NCBI RefSeq assembly: GCF_009793335.1
Contig: NZ_WING01000001.1
Location: forward strand, 3,968,001 to 4,032,000
Length of the DNA stretch: 64,000 nucleotides
DNA from: Actinomadura sp. J1-007
Lineage (GTDB): Bacteria > Actinomycetota > Actinomycetes > Streptosporangiales > Streptosporangiaceae
Direction: 5' to 3'
Under the pieces are notes generated by a model. It ran no database searches. It was given only the letters and a program-made list of their open reading frames with translations, and had not been told where the DNA came from. The stretch's first letter is position 1, and the number at the start of each line of letters is the position of its first letter. This document shows positions 17,255 through 26,691 of this stretch, in pieces. A program made the position numbers and the translations under genes.

Positions 17255-17276
17255 GTGATCTATTACCGGTGATCAC
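17255..17276. promoter_or_regulatory. Interrupted palindrome GTGATC-N10-GATCAC
   Basis: 6-base perfect arms 113 bases before the primase/polymerase-like gene and 52 bases after hemB. Might be an operator of the following gene. No regulator can be assigned. Confidence 0.3.
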
Positions 17277-17389
17277 GCCCGTCTAGTCACTTAGGGTCGT
17301 TTCTTGGGGGTTGCCGTCTCCTCCGAACGGGGGCGGCGGCATCATCGTCCTCAAGAACCCGCGTTCGACCTTGGGATATGGGGGCGTAG

Positions 17390-18034
17390 ATGCTGGCGGT
17401 CTCGGGGAACAAGCGGCAACGGGCGGCGCGCGACCGGATGGCCGCGGCGGCGCGCGGCTACGCGGCGCTCGGCTGGCCCTGCAATCCGGGGGCGCATCCG
17501 CCCGCCGGCGGTGACCGGGCGTGCTCGTGCGACCGGGTCGGCTGCCCCGACCCGGCGGCGCATCCGGTGTCGGCGACCTGGGCGCTCCAGTCGAGCGCCG
17601 ACGCCGGCGTCCTGAAACGCTGGTGGGCCGAACGGCCCCAGGCCAACATCATCCTGCCGACCGGCCGCGTCTTCGACGTCTTCGACGTGCCGGCCGCCGC
17701 CGGGGCCCTCGCACTCGAACGGATCGAGCGCGAGGGCCTTTCCGTCGGGCCGGTCGCCGCCGTCGCCGACGAGCGCCACCTGTTCTTCGTCGCGACCCGG
17801 GGCGCTCCCGTGGACGAGGACGAGTGGTGGTCGTGCCACCTGGACTGCTCGCCGGAGACCGTCGTCGAGACGCCGGGGATGCGCTGGCACTGCCGCGACA
17901 GCTACGTGCTCGCGCCCCCGTCCGTCCTGCCGTACGGCCGTGAGGTCGCCTGGATCCTCCCGCCGACGGGCGGGGCGCTGCCCGACCCGCTGCGGCTGCT
18001 CGGAGTCCTCTCCGACAGCTGTGACGCCCTCTGA
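17390..18034 (+). CDS. Bifunctional DNA primase/polymerase N-terminal-like protein
   Basis: 214-residue stand-alone domain of the prim-pol type common in actinomycetes. The N-terminus AAAARGYAALGWPCNPG and the cysteine cluster CSCDRVGCPDPAAHP, followed by RWWAERPQANIILPTGR, are typical. Where active prim-pols carry an acidic metal site, this one reads VFDVFDVPAAAG, as in the widespread non-replicative homologues, so polymerase activity is doubtful. GGGGG lies 6 bases before the ATG. Its place beside hemB recurs in other actinomycetes as I recall; its role is unknown. Confidence 0.75.
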   Translation: MLAVSGNKRQRAARDRMAAAARGYAALGWPCNPGAHPPAGGDRACSCDRVGCPDPAAHPVSATWALQSSADAGVLKRWWAERPQANIILPTGRVFDVFDVPAAAGALALERIEREGLSVGPVAAVADERHLFFVATRGAPVDEDEWWSCHLDCSPETVVETPGMRWHCRDSYVLAPPSVLPYGREVAWILPPTGGALPDPLRLLGVLSDSCDAL

Positions 18035-18101
18035 GCCCTACGCGGAGAGCGCGCCCGGCCCGAGCGCGGCCCGCTCCCGGGCGCGGTGCGTTCCGCGGCT
18101 G

Positions 18102-18135
18102 TGAGCGGGCGGGTCAGCTGAGCGGGCGGGTCAGC
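18102..18135. repeat. 17-bp perfect tandem duplication at the pseudokinase stop codon
   Basis: TGAGCGGGCGGGTCAGC occurs twice head to tail (18102-18118, 18119-18135). The second copy contains the TGA stop (18131-18133, minus strand), so the gene's last bases plus its flank have been duplicated. Confidence 0.8.
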
Positions 18136-19804
18136 GGGGGGCGGCGATGGGGGCCTTGCGGGCCCAGCCGGAGTAGGTCGCCGAGACGATCTGGGCGCGC
18201 TTGGCCGGGCCCTGCGCCTTCAGCCACAGCCGTACGGGGCGGTCGGCCCGGTCGAGCCGCAGCGCGAACCCGACCTGCTGGGCGCCGGTGGCCCGCGCGA
18301 TCTCCGCGTAGAGCGGGCCGACGCCCGCCGCCTGCGAGAGCGCGGCGAGCGGCGCGTCGCCCCGCCAGACCGCGCCGGTCTTGCGCAGGACGGTGCTGGC
18401 GCCGAGCAGCGACGTGACGTTCTGCACCGAGCTGCCCGAGCGGACCTGCGCGGCGAGCGCGGGGTAGCCGCGGCCCGAGGCGGGCGCGGGCCGCCACTTC
18501 TTGCCGGCCCGCAGGTACGCGGTGTCGCCGACGAGGACGGTGCGGGCGGGGCGGCGGACCTCGCCGGTACCGGTCACGGTCATCGAGTACGACGCCGGGC
18601 CCGTGCGGACGAGGCCGAGCGCGCCGCGCGCGTTCGTCCCCGCGTTGCAGCAGCCCGAGCGGCGGAACCCGAACGACGCGCTCGGCGTGCGCGCGGTCGC
18701 CTGGTTGATCCGTTCCACCAGCCGGGCCGCCTCCTGGTTGGCGGGCGCGACGGGCTGGGGGCTGGTGCTCTGCGCGGGCGACGGCTCGGGCTTGGCCTCG
18801 TCGTCCTTGACCATCGTCATCGCCGCGACGGCCCCGCCGCCGACGACGACCGCAGCGGCGACCGCGACGGCGGCCCACTTCCCGCGCCCGCCGCCCTTCG
18901 GCGGCGCGGAGACGGCCGCGGCGGCCCGTCCGCGCGGGGGCGCGGGCTCGGGCTGGGCGGCGGTCTGCGCGGCCAGCTCAGCGAGGCGTCCGCGGCCCTG
19001 GGCCTCCCACGAGCCGCCGTACGCGGCGACCGCGGCCTCCTCCAGCGCGCCGAGGAAGTCGGCCGCCGACGCGGGACGCTTCTCGGGCTCCTTGGCCAGG
19101 CCGGACGCGACGAGGTCGCGCAGCGGGCCGGGGACCTCCTCGACGGGGATCGGCGTCTCCCGGTGCGCCTTGGCGAGGTTGCGCCCGGTGAACGGGGGCC
19201 GCCCGGTCAGGCACTCGAAGAAGATCGCCGTGGCGGCGTACAGGTCGGTGGCGAGGCTCGCGATCGCCCCGTCCCACAGCTCGGGCGCCGCGTACGGCGG
19301 GCCGGCCTGCGCCTCGGTGCCCGCGGGGGCGAGGCCGAAGTCGGTGAGCCGCGCGTTGCCGTCGTTGTCGATCATGACGTTGGCGGGCCGTACGGCCGTG
19401 TGCACGACGTCGCGCTCGTGCGCCGCGGCGAGCCCGAGCAGGACGCCGCCGAGCACCGACAGCGCCGCGAGCGGCCCGGTCGGGCCCTGCGCGGCGAGCA
19501 TCCGGCGCAGGTTGACGCCCTCGACGTGCTCCATCACGATCGCGGTGCCCTGCGGGGTCTCGACGAAGTCGTAGAAGTCCACGACGTTCGGGTCCTCGAG
19601 CTGCGAGAGCCGCCGCGAGACCGAGCGGAACCGGGACAGGAACGCCTCGTCGGCGTCCAGCCGCGAGTCGAGGTACTTGATCGAGACCTTGGTGCGGGTC
19701 ATGTCGTCGACCGCGAGCACCACCCGGCCCGAGCCTCCGCCGCCCAGCTCCCGCTCGTGGGTGAAGCCCGGTACCGTCCAGCCGTTGACCACGGTGCGAG
19801 CCAT
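18131..19804 (-). CDS. Receptor-type Ser/Thr protein kinase homologue lacking the catalytic Asp (predicted pseudokinase)
   Basis: 557 residues: kinase fold (about 13-280), Ala/Pro linker, one transmembrane helix (WAAVAVAAAVVVGGGAVAA, about 310-330) and an extracytoplasmic domain of about 200 residues resembling LppX/LprG-type lipoprotein folds. The glycine loop GGGGSGRVV and VSIKYL lysine are present, and LTDFGL keeps the DFG motif. The catalytic loop, however, reads VVHTAVRPANV instead of HRDxKPxNx: Ala137 replaces the base aspartate and Thr replaces Arg. Phosphotransfer is therefore unlikely; a signalling scaffold or lipid/ligand-binding role is more plausible. Divergent from hemL. Confidence 0.85.
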   Translation of the reverse strand: MARTVVNGWTVPGFTHERELGGGGSGRVVLAVDDMTRTKVSIKYLDSRLDADEAFLSRFRSVSRRLSQLEDPNVVDFYDFVETPQGTAIVMEHVEGVNLRRMLAAQGPTGPLAALSVLGGVLLGLAAAHERDVVHTAVRPANVMIDNDGNARLTDFGLAPAGTEAQAGPPYAAPELWDGAIASLATDLYAATAIFFECLTGRPPFTGRNLAKAHRETPIPVEEVPGPLRDLVASGLAKEPEKRPASAADFLGALEEAAVAAYGGSWEAQGRGRLAELAAQTAAQPEPAPPRGRAAAAVSAPPKGGGRGKWAAVAVAAAVVVGGGAVAAMTMVKDDEAKPEPSPAQSTSPQPVAPANQEAARLVERINQATARTPSASFGFRRSGCCNAGTNARGALGLVRTGPASYSMTVTGTGEVRRPARTVLVGDTAYLRAGKKWRPAPASGRGYPALAAQVRSGSSVQNVTSLLGASTVLRKTGAVWRGDAPLAALSQAAGVGPLYAEIARATGAQQVGFALRLDRADRPVRLWLKAQGPAKRAQIVSATYSGWARKAPIAAPR

Positions 19805-19974
19805 CCCTCCGATCCGGCCGACGCCGGTGCTGAAAACGGGGGCGCCTCTTCCGGACGCCGATGTCGTACTTGGTGGAATATCGGCCCGTACCGTGCGAGG
19901 TCAAGGGCAGACGCCGAACTGCAACGCAACTCCCCCGGGCGCGCGCGGGCCGGCGGCGCTGAGAGACTGGTCCC

Positions 19975-21267
19975 GTGACTGGAACCGATCGCTCCCAGCA
20001 GCTGTTCGACCGTGCGAACCGGGTGGTCCCCGGCGGGGTCAACTCGCCGGTGCGGGCCTTTGGCGCCGTGGGCGGGACGCCCCGGTTCATGGCCGGCGGA
20101 CGCGGGCCGTACCTGACCGACGCCGACGGCAACGAGTACGTCGACCTCGTGTGCTCGTGGGGGCCGATGATCCTCGGGCACGCGCACCCCGACGTGGTCG
20201 CGGCCGTCCAGGACGCGGCCGGGCGCGGCACCTCCTACGGCGCGCCGACGCCCGGCGAGGTGGAGCTCGCCGAGGAGATCGTCGCCCGGACGCCGGTGGA
20301 CCAGGTGCGCCTGGTCAACTCGGGCACCGAGGCGACGATGTCGGCGATCCGGCTGGCGCGCGGGTTCACCGGGCGGTCCAAGGTGGTGAAGTTCGCGGGC
20401 TGCTACCACGGGCACGTCGACTCGCTGCTCGCCGCGGCCGGGTCGGGCGTCGCGACGTTCGGGCTGCCGGACACGCCCGGGGTGACCGGCGCGACGACGG
20501 CCGACACGATCGTGCTGCCCTACAACGACGTGCCCGCGGTGGAGCTGGCGTTCGGCGAGCACGGCCACGAGATCGCGTGCGTGATCACCGAGGCGGTGCC
20601 GTGCAACATGGGCGTCGTCCCGCCGCTGGACGGGTTCAACGCGCTGCTGAAGGCGCTGTGCGAGCGCAACGGCGCGCTGCTCGTGATCGACGAGGTGCTG
20701 ACGGGGTTCCGGGCGTCGGCGTCCGGCTGGTACGGCGTCGAGGGCGTCGCGGGCGACCTGGTGACGTTCGGGAAGGTGATGGGCGGCGGGCTGCCCGCCG
20801 CCGCGTTCGGGGGCCGCGCCGACGTGATGGGCCACCTGGCCCCCGCCGGGCCCGTCTACCAGGCGGGCACCCTGTCGGGGAACCCGCTCGCCACCGCCGC
20901 CGGGCTCGCCACCCTGCGCGGCGCGACGCAGGCGGTCTACACCGCGATCGACCGCGCCGCCGCGCTGGTGTCCAAGGCCGCGTCCGAGGCCCTCACCGCC
21001 GAGGGCGTGCCGCACCGCGTGCAGAACGCCGGGAGCCTGTTCTCGGTCTTCTTCACCGGCGAGCCGGTCGGCGACTTCGACTCCGCGCAGCGCCAGGACA
21101 CCAAGGCGTACGCCGCGTTCTTCCACGCCGCGCTCGAACGGGGCGTCTACCTGCCGCCGTCGGCGTACGAGGTGTGGTTCCTGTCGGCCGCGCACGACGA
21201 GGCGGCGCTGGAACGCGTCCTGGACGCCCTCCCGCACGCGGCCCGCGCCGCCGCCCGCGCCGTCTGA
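19975..21267 (+). CDS. hemL: Glutamate-1-semialdehyde 2,1-aminomutase
   Basis: 430-residue PLP enzyme converting glutamate-1-semialdehyde to 5-aminolevulinate, the step after HemA. Seen: RVVPGGVNSPVRAF, VNSGTEATMSAIRLAR, FAGCYHGHVD, VIDEVLTGFR and the PLP-binding lysine in TFGKVMGGGLPAAAFGG. GTG 19975 lies 6 bases after a GAGACT hexamer and lacks a ribosome binding site, so it may be leaderless. Converges on the DapA-like gene. Confidence 0.95.
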   Translation: MTGTDRSQQLFDRANRVVPGGVNSPVRAFGAVGGTPRFMAGGRGPYLTDADGNEYVDLVCSWGPMILGHAHPDVVAAVQDAAGRGTSYGAPTPGEVELAEEIVARTPVDQVRLVNSGTEATMSAIRLARGFTGRSKVVKFAGCYHGHVDSLLAAAGSGVATFGLPDTPGVTGATTADTIVLPYNDVPAVELAFGEHGHEIACVITEAVPCNMGVVPPLDGFNALLKALCERNGALLVIDEVLTGFRASASGWYGVEGVAGDLVTFGKVMGGGLPAAAFGGRADVMGHLAPAGPVYQAGTLSGNPLATAAGLATLRGATQAVYTAIDRAAALVSKAASEALTAEGVPHRVQNAGSLFSVFFTGEPVGDFDSAQRQDTKAYAAFFHAALERGVYLPPSAYEVWFLSAAHDEAALERVLDALPHAARAAARAV

Positions 21268-21315
21268 CGACCGCCGCCGGGCCGTTCGGCCGGATCGGTG
21301 TCCCGGCCGGGCCGG

Positions 21316-22236
21316 TCAGTCGAAGAGGGCCTCGACGCGGGCCAGCGCGGTCAGGGCCGCGGTGACCGACTCGGGGCGCGGGGCCTGCAAGGGGGCCCGT
21401 ACGGACGGGTCGTCGATGACGCCCCGTTCGGCCAGGCACGCCTTCAGGACGGCGGGCGACGGCTCGGCGAACAGCGCTTCGGCGAGCGGCAGCAGCGCGT
21501 TGTGCAGGGCGAGCCCGCGCGGGCCGTTCCCCGCCTGCGCGGCCCGTTCCATCGCGGCGTAGGCGGACGGCGCGAGGCAGGCGGACGCGGCGATGCCGCC
21601 CGCCGCGCCGAGCTGGAGCATCGGGTAGACGAACGCGTCGTCCCCGCTGAGCACCGCCCCGCCCGCACGGCCGTCGCCGGGGCGTCCGCCGCCCGCACGC
21701 CCTCCGGCCGCCGCCAGCAGCGCGAGGGTCTCGCCGTCGATCGCCCCCGCGCAGTGCTTGATCGCGGTGACGCAGTCGAGGGCGAGCAGCCGCGCCAGGG
21801 TGCCGGGCGCGAGGTGCTTCCCCGTCCGGTACGGGACGTTGTACGGCACGATCGGCACGTCCACGGCGTCCCCGACCGCGGCGAAGTGCGCGAGCACGCC
21901 CTCGTCTGACGGCCGCAGGTAGTACGGGACGACGACGAGCAGCGCGTCGGCGAGCGGCGCGCGTTCGCGGGCCTGCCGGATCGTGTCGGCGGTGCCCATC
22001 GTCCCGGCGCCGACGGTGAGGTGCGCGCCGCGGTCGATGCTGACCGACCGGCACACCTCCAGGACGGTCCGCTGCTCGGCCGCGTCGAGCAGCGCCGCCT
22101 CGCCGGTGGTGCCGAGCGCGACCAGCCCGGCCGCGCCCGCGTCCAGGCAGTGCAGCGCGAGCCGTTCGAGGGACTTGGCGTCCACCTCGCCGGAGGGGGT
22201 GAACGGGGTGACCAGGGACGCGTGGATTCCGTGCAT
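21316..22236 (-). CDS. DapA-family aldolase (dihydrodipicolinate synthase-like)
   Basis: 306-residue (beta/alpha)8 class I aldolase/lyase. Pyruvate-binding loop VALGTTGEAALL, Tyr motif VPIVPYNVPYRTG and Schiff-base lysine CVTAIKHCAGAIDG are all present; a glycine-rich insertion GGRAGGGRPGDGRAGG follows. Families with this architecture include lysine-pathway DapA, N-acetylneuraminate lyase and sugar-acid aldolases. Adjacent to an EamA exporter and a LysR gene rather than lysine genes, so a catabolic or specialised role is as likely as lysine synthesis. AGGTGAG lies 4 bases before ATG 22236; the exporter stop lies 5 bases upstream, so both form one transcript. Confidence 0.8.
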   Translation of the reverse strand: MHGIHASLVTPFTPSGEVDAKSLERLALHCLDAGAAGLVALGTTGEAALLDAAEQRTVLEVCRSVSIDRGAHLTVGAGTMGTADTIRQARERAPLADALLVVVPYYLRPSDEGVLAHFAAVGDAVDVPIVPYNVPYRTGKHLAPGTLARLLALDCVTAIKHCAGAIDGETLALLAAAGGRAGGGRPGDGRAGGAVLSGDDAFVYPMLQLGAAGGIAASACLAPSAYAAMERAAQAGNGPRGLALHNALLPLAEALFAEPSPAVLKACLAERGVIDDPSVRAPLQAPRPESVTAALTALARVEALFD

Positions 22237-22241
22237 CGTTC

Positions 22242-23197
22242 TCACCTTGTCTGTGCGGGCGCCGCCTGCGCGGGCGGCGGAACGGAGGGCGGGGCGGGCG
22301 GCGGCGCGGAGCCGGGCCGCGCGGCGCGGCGGCGGAGGGAGCCGATCGCGACGCCGGAGACGATCAGGGCGGCGCCCGCGAGCCGGACCGGGCCGACGCC
22401 CTCGCCGAGGAACGCCGCCGCGGAGGCCAGCCCGAACGGCGGGACGAGCAGCGAGTACATCGCCACCGTGCTCGCCTCGTACCGGCGCATCAGCCAGCCC
22501 CACAGGCCGAAGCCGACGAGCGTGGACAGGTACGCGATGTAGGCCAGCGAGGCGTACCCGCCGAACGTGGCGTGCCGGAACGCCCCGGCGATCTCGTCCG
22601 GCCCTCGAACAGCAGCGACAGCGCGAACAGCGGGACCGGCGGGACGAGCGACATCCAGACCATGAACCCGAACGCGTCCACGGGCCCGTCGGCGTCCTGG
22701 TTCATCCGGCGCATCCCGACGTTGGCGAGGCCCCAGCTCGCGGCGGCGCCGACGCACAGCAGGAACGCGACGGCCGGGCCCGCGCGCCCGCCGGACTGGG
22801 CGACGCCGAGCAGGGCGACGCCGGCGAACGCGACGGCCATGCCCGCGAGCTGGCGCGGGGTGAGCCGTTCGCGCAGCAGCGCCCCGGCGAACAGCGCCGT
22901 GAAGATCGCCGAGATCTGGAGCACCACCGAGGCCAGCCCGGCGGGCATCCCGAGGCGCATCGAGATGAACATCAGCCCGAACTGGCCGACGCCGAGCGGG
23001 ACGCCGATCAGCAGCAGCCAGCGGGCGGGCACCGGAGGCCGCCGGACCACCAGCACCGCGGGCAGCGCCGCGGCGGTGAAGCGCAGCGCGGCGAACAGCA
23101 GCGGCGGGAAGTCGTCCAGCCCGACCCTGATCGGGACGAAGTTGAACCCCCAGATCGCCGCGATCAGGGTGGCCAGCAGGACGTGGCGCGGTCTCAT
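22242..23197 (-). CDS. EamA/DMT-family transporter, frameshift near 22600
   Basis: Ten-helix drug/metabolite exporter of the RhaT/EamA type. The first frame from ATG 23197 covers helices 1-7 (LLATLIAAIWGFNFVPIRVG, LRFTAAALPAVLVV, LLLIGVPLGVGQFGLMF, MRRMNQDADGPVDAFGFMVW) to FALSLLFEG; the next frame resumes PDEIAGAFRHATFGGYASL with the last helices (VGFGLWGWLMRRYEASTVAM, VGPVRLAGAALIVSGVAIG) and ends in a Pro/Ala tail at 22242. The break is GGGCCGG where GGGCCCGG is needed. Repaired length about 318 aa. Divergently transcribed from the LysR gene, which probably controls it. Confidence 0.82.
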
Positions 23198-23257
23198 GAG
23201 CCGATGGTCGCCACGGCTTTGTTTTAGGACAAGCTAGATCTCCTTGACGGATGGTTT

Positions 23258-23263
23258 TAGAGT
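23258..23263 (+). promoter_or_regulatory. -10 element TAGAGT for leaderless lysR-type gene
   Basis: TAGAGT ends 6 bases before the ATG at 23270 and no Shine-Dalgarno is present, the leaderless layout. The 72-base divergent region is comparatively AT-rich and would also hold the exporter promoter. Confidence 0.4.
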
Positions 23264-23269
23264 TGCTTC

Positions 23270-24160
23270 ATGCTGGATCTGGAACGGCTGCGCGCCCTGC
23301 ACTCGGTGGCGACCTACGGGTCGGTCAGCGCCGCCGCCGACGTCCTCCACGTGACCACCTCCGCCGTGTCGCAGCAGCTCGCCAAGCTGGAGCGCGAGAC
23401 CGGCCAGAAGCTCCTGGAGCGCAACGGCCGCGGCGTCCGCCTCACCGACGCCGCCGAGCTGCTCGTCGCGCACGCGGAGCGGATCCTGTCGCTGGTCGAG
23501 CAGGCCCAGTCCGACCTGGAGGCGCACCGCGGCTCGGTCGTCGGGCAGCTCACCCTCGCCGCGTTCCCGACGGCGATGCGCGGGCTCGTCCCCGCCTCGC
23601 TGCGCCGCCTGAACGCCGACCACCCCGACCTGCGCGTCCTGCTCCGCGAGGAGGACCCGCTGCGCAGCATGCCGCTGGTGTCCCGCGGCGACCTCGACAT
23701 GGCCGTCGTCCAGGACTGGAACAACGAGCCGCTCCCGCTCCCGGACGGCCTCCAGAAGGGCGTCATCTGCGACGACGTGGCCGACGTCGTCCTGCCGCCC
23801 GACCACCCGCTGGCCGGACGCGACGAGGTCGCGCTCAAGGAGCTGGCCGGGGACCCCTGGATCAGCTCCTCGCCCGACAGCATCTGCTGCGACTGGCTGA
23901 TGCGCACCCTGCGGGCCGTCGACAGCGAGCCCCGCATCGACCACCAGGCGTACGAGTTCGCGACGCAGCTCTCCCTCGTCGCGGCGGGGCTCGGCAACAT
24001 CATCCTGCCCCGGCTCGGCCGCTGCGACGTCCCGCCCGGCGTGGTGGTCGTCCCGCTGAAGGAGCCCCTGTCCCGCCGGGTCTACGCCGTCTGGCGCGAG
24101 GAGGCCGCGAGGCGTCCCGCCATCCGCGCCGCCGTCACGGCCCTGCGCTCCGCGGTCTGA
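23270..24160 (+). CDS. LysR family transcriptional regulator
   Basis: 296 residues. N-terminal winged helix MLDLERLRALHSVATYGSVS with recognition helix TTSAVSQQLAKLERETGQ and LLERNGRGVRLTDA; C-terminal periplasmic-binding-like effector domain (about 95-290) with GQLTLAAFPTAMRGLVP and SLVAAGLGNIILPRL. Sits head to head with the EamA exporter plus DapA-like aldolase, the classic arrangement of a LysR regulator and its target. The effector is unknown. ATG directly follows a -10 hexamer, so it is probably leaderless. Confidence 0.92.
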   Translation: MLDLERLRALHSVATYGSVSAAADVLHVTTSAVSQQLAKLERETGQKLLERNGRGVRLTDAAELLVAHAERILSLVEQAQSDLEAHRGSVVGQLTLAAFPTAMRGLVPASLRRLNADHPDLRVLLREEDPLRSMPLVSRGDLDMAVVQDWNNEPLPLPDGLQKGVICDDVADVVLPPDHPLAGRDEVALKELAGDPWISSSPDSICCDWLMRTLRAVDSEPRIDHQAYEFATQLSLVAAGLGNIILPRLGRCDVPPGVVVVPLKEPLSRRVYAVWREEAARRPAIRAAVTALRSAV

Positions 24161-24250
24161 CGCGCGCCCGGCCTCTGCCCGGCCGCGCCCGGCCTGTAAT
24201 GGTTTGGTTGGGTTGCTGGAGTTTGTCGATGGTCGCGGAGGCGGAGACCG

Positions 24251-26018
24251 GTGGCGGAGTGGCGGGTCGCGGGGTTCACGGAGGTGCGGCGGCTCGGGGA
24301 GGGCGCGCAGGGCCGGGTCGTGCTCGCCCGGCACGAGCCGTCCGGCGCCCCGGTCGCGATCAAGTACGTCCGGCCCGGCGCGGGCGAGGCCGAGCGCGAA
24401 CGGCTGCGCCACGAGGCCCGGATGCTCGGGCGGGCCGACAGCCCCCACGTCGCCCGCCTGTTCCGGCTCGTGGAGGCGCCCGAGGGCGTCGCGATCGTGA
24501 TGGAGGCCGTGGACGGCGTCTCCCTCAAGGAGATCCTCGAACGCGAGGGCGCGCTCGGCCCCGAGGCGTCCCTCACCGTCCTCAAGGGCTCGCTGCTGGG
24601 GCTCGCCGCCGCGCACGCCCTCGGCGTCGTGCACCGCGACTTCAAGCCCGCCAACGTCGTCGTCCCCGCGGACGGGCGCAGCAAGCTCGTCGACTTCGGC
24701 ATCGCCACGCCCGCCGGGGCGGACGCGGGCGGCGCCGGGACCCCGTACTACATGGCCCCGAGCAGTGGTCCGAGCACGTCGCCACGCCCGCGTCCGACGT
24801 GTACGCGGCGACCTGCGTGTTCGTGGAGTGCGTGAGCGGGCGGCGGCCGTACGCCCTGTCCGGCCGCGCCGCGCTGATGAACGCCCACCTGACCGGCCCG
24901 ATCCCCGTCGAGGCCGTTCCCGAGCCGCTGCGGGCGCTGGTCGCGAGCGGGATGGCCAAGGACCCGGGCGAACGGCCCGCAGGCGCGGCGGCGTTCGTGG
25001 ACGAGCTGGAGCAGGCCGCGCGGCGGGCGTACGGGGAGGACTGGGAGTCGCGCGGCGTCCGCGCCGTCGCCGCGTCCGCCGCGGCCCTGGCCGCCCTGTT
25101 CCCGCTGGCCGCCTGGATCCTCCCGGGAGCTGCGGGCGCCGGAGCGGGCGGCTCGGCGGGCTCGGTGGGGCTGGCGGCGGGGCACGCGGCCGGGGCCGGG
25201 AAGGTGGCCGCGGCCGGGGGCGTCAAGGCGTTCGTCACCAGCGGCGGCGGGATGGCGGCGGTCGCGACCGGCACGGCCGTGGTCGTCGCGGGCGGAGCGT
25301 TCACGGTGACGCAGGTCACGGGGTCGGACCCGGGCCCGCGCTCGACCGCGAGCCGGTCGTCCGCGCCCGCCGCCACGACCGTGTCGGCGATCTCCTCGTG
25401 CCGGACGACCGGGCCCTCGGGCGAGACGGTGCGGCCCCGGCCAAGCCCGCGTCCGTACGGCTGCCGCCGCAGGTCAGGCTGCCGCCGGGCGCGGCGGTCT
25501 ACCACAGCGGCCAGGACCAGTTCATGATCGGGCCCGCGGACGCCGCGTGCCGGGGCTCGCTCGGCGCGTCCGGCGGCAGCACCGACGTCGGCGACGCGCG
25601 GACCGGCGTGGTCAGCAACGTGTTCCAGAACTCGCTCGGCGGGATCGGGATCGCCGTCTGCCTCTACTTCCCCGGCGCGCCGGAGGCCGGCCGCGACTGC
25701 TCGCCGTCCACCCTGACCAGGCGGGTGAACGTGCCGAGCGGCGTCCCGGGCGTCCGGACGATGCTGGGCACCGGGCCGCCCGACAGCGGCGCGCGGATCC
25801 CCCCGTCGCCGCGCGTGGCGGTGACGCTGGCGACGATGGGCAAGGACGGCGTGCCGTCCCCGATCGCGTGCGCGGTGCCCTGGGACAAGCGAGACCTCTG
25901 CACGGCCGCGCTCACCTGGTGGTTCGTCCGGGCGACCCGCAAGACCGCGATCGCGGAGGCCGACCTGGACCGGGTCGCCGCCCGGATCGCCGCCTACGTG
26001 GCCTCGGCCCGGCAGTGA
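24251..26018 (+). CDS. Receptor-type Ser/Thr protein kinase, two frame breaks (about 24765 and 25430)
   Basis: Full kinase N-lobe and catalytic loop in the first frame: LGEGAQGRVVLA, VAIKYVRPG, the intact VVHRDFKPANV (Asp130) and LVDFGIA. After GTPYYMAP the frame shifts (CCCCGAG should be CCCCGGAG) and continues EQWSEHVATPASDVYAATCVF, VECVSGRRPYALSGRAAL and a transmembrane region. Near 25430 a second one-base loss moves it to a third frame, with an extracytoplasmic domain RLPPGAAVYHSGQDQFMIG ... VSNVFQNSLGGIGIAVCLYF. Paralogous in layout to the pseudokinase at 18-20 kb but with catalytic residues kept. GGAGG precedes GTG 24251. Ligand and targets unknown. Confidence 0.75.
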
Positions 26019-26035
26019 CCTGGGAGGATGGGGGC

Positions 26036-26653
26036 ATGACGTTCGAGCTGGCCGTCTGGCACGAGCCCGCCCCGATCACCGCCGAACGGGCCGCCGCGAC
26101 CGATCCGGGCGCGGCCGAGCCGCATCCGGCCGTCGAGGCGTTCGCGGCCGAACTGGCGAAGCTGCGGCCCGACGCCGACGTGGCCGTCCACGGCGGCGGA
26201 CGCTACGCGCGCGTGCGCATGGAGCCCGACCACGCCGACCAGATCTCCACCGAGGTGTACGTCCTGGCGAAGGCGCACGGGCTCGTCTGCCACGACCCGT
26301 TCCGCGGCCTCGTCCACAACCCAGGGCCGAACGGCGCGTACGACGGGATGCAGCTCCACACCGGCGACGGCATGATCGTCGTCGATCCCGACCTGCCGCT
26401 CGTGCGGGACGTCCTCGGACGCCTGGGCCCGGCCAACCCGTTCGCCGCGCTGGTCGTGTTCGGCAGCCATTTCCTCCAGGTCTCCCCGGAGGACGGCGGG
26501 TACGAGCTCGAATACAAGGACAGCGCCCGCGGCCGCCTCTACCGCACCCATGCGACCTCCCTCGACGACGTCCGGAGCGCCTTCGAGGAGTACGCGACGG
26601 ACGGCCGCTCGTTCCTGGAGCGCCACACCTGGGACGAGCCGGGCACGCGGTGA
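26036..26653 (+). CDS. Hypothetical protein, 205 aa
   Basis: I do not recognise the family. It is soluble and acidic, opens MTFELAVWHEPAPITAERAA, and contains HPAVEAFAAELAKLRPDADV and LVCHDPFRGLVHN followed by MIVVDPDLPLVRDVLGRL. Third-position G/C is high, so it is a real gene. GGGAGGATGGGGGC precedes ATG 26036. It lies 17 bases after the kinase stop, possibly co-transcribed. Confidence 0.75.
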   Translation: MTFELAVWHEPAPITAERAAATDPGAAEPHPAVEAFAAELAKLRPDADVAVHGGGRYARVRMEPDHADQISTEVYVLAKAHGLVCHDPFRGLVHNPGPNGAYDGMQLHTGDGMIVVDPDLPLVRDVLGRLGPANPFAALVVFGSHFLQVSPEDGGYELEYKDSARGRLYRTHATSLDDVRSAFEEYATDGRSFLERHTWDEPGTR

Positions 26654-26691
26654 TCCACCGCACGTGACGGCGCGGGTAACCTGACCACGCC

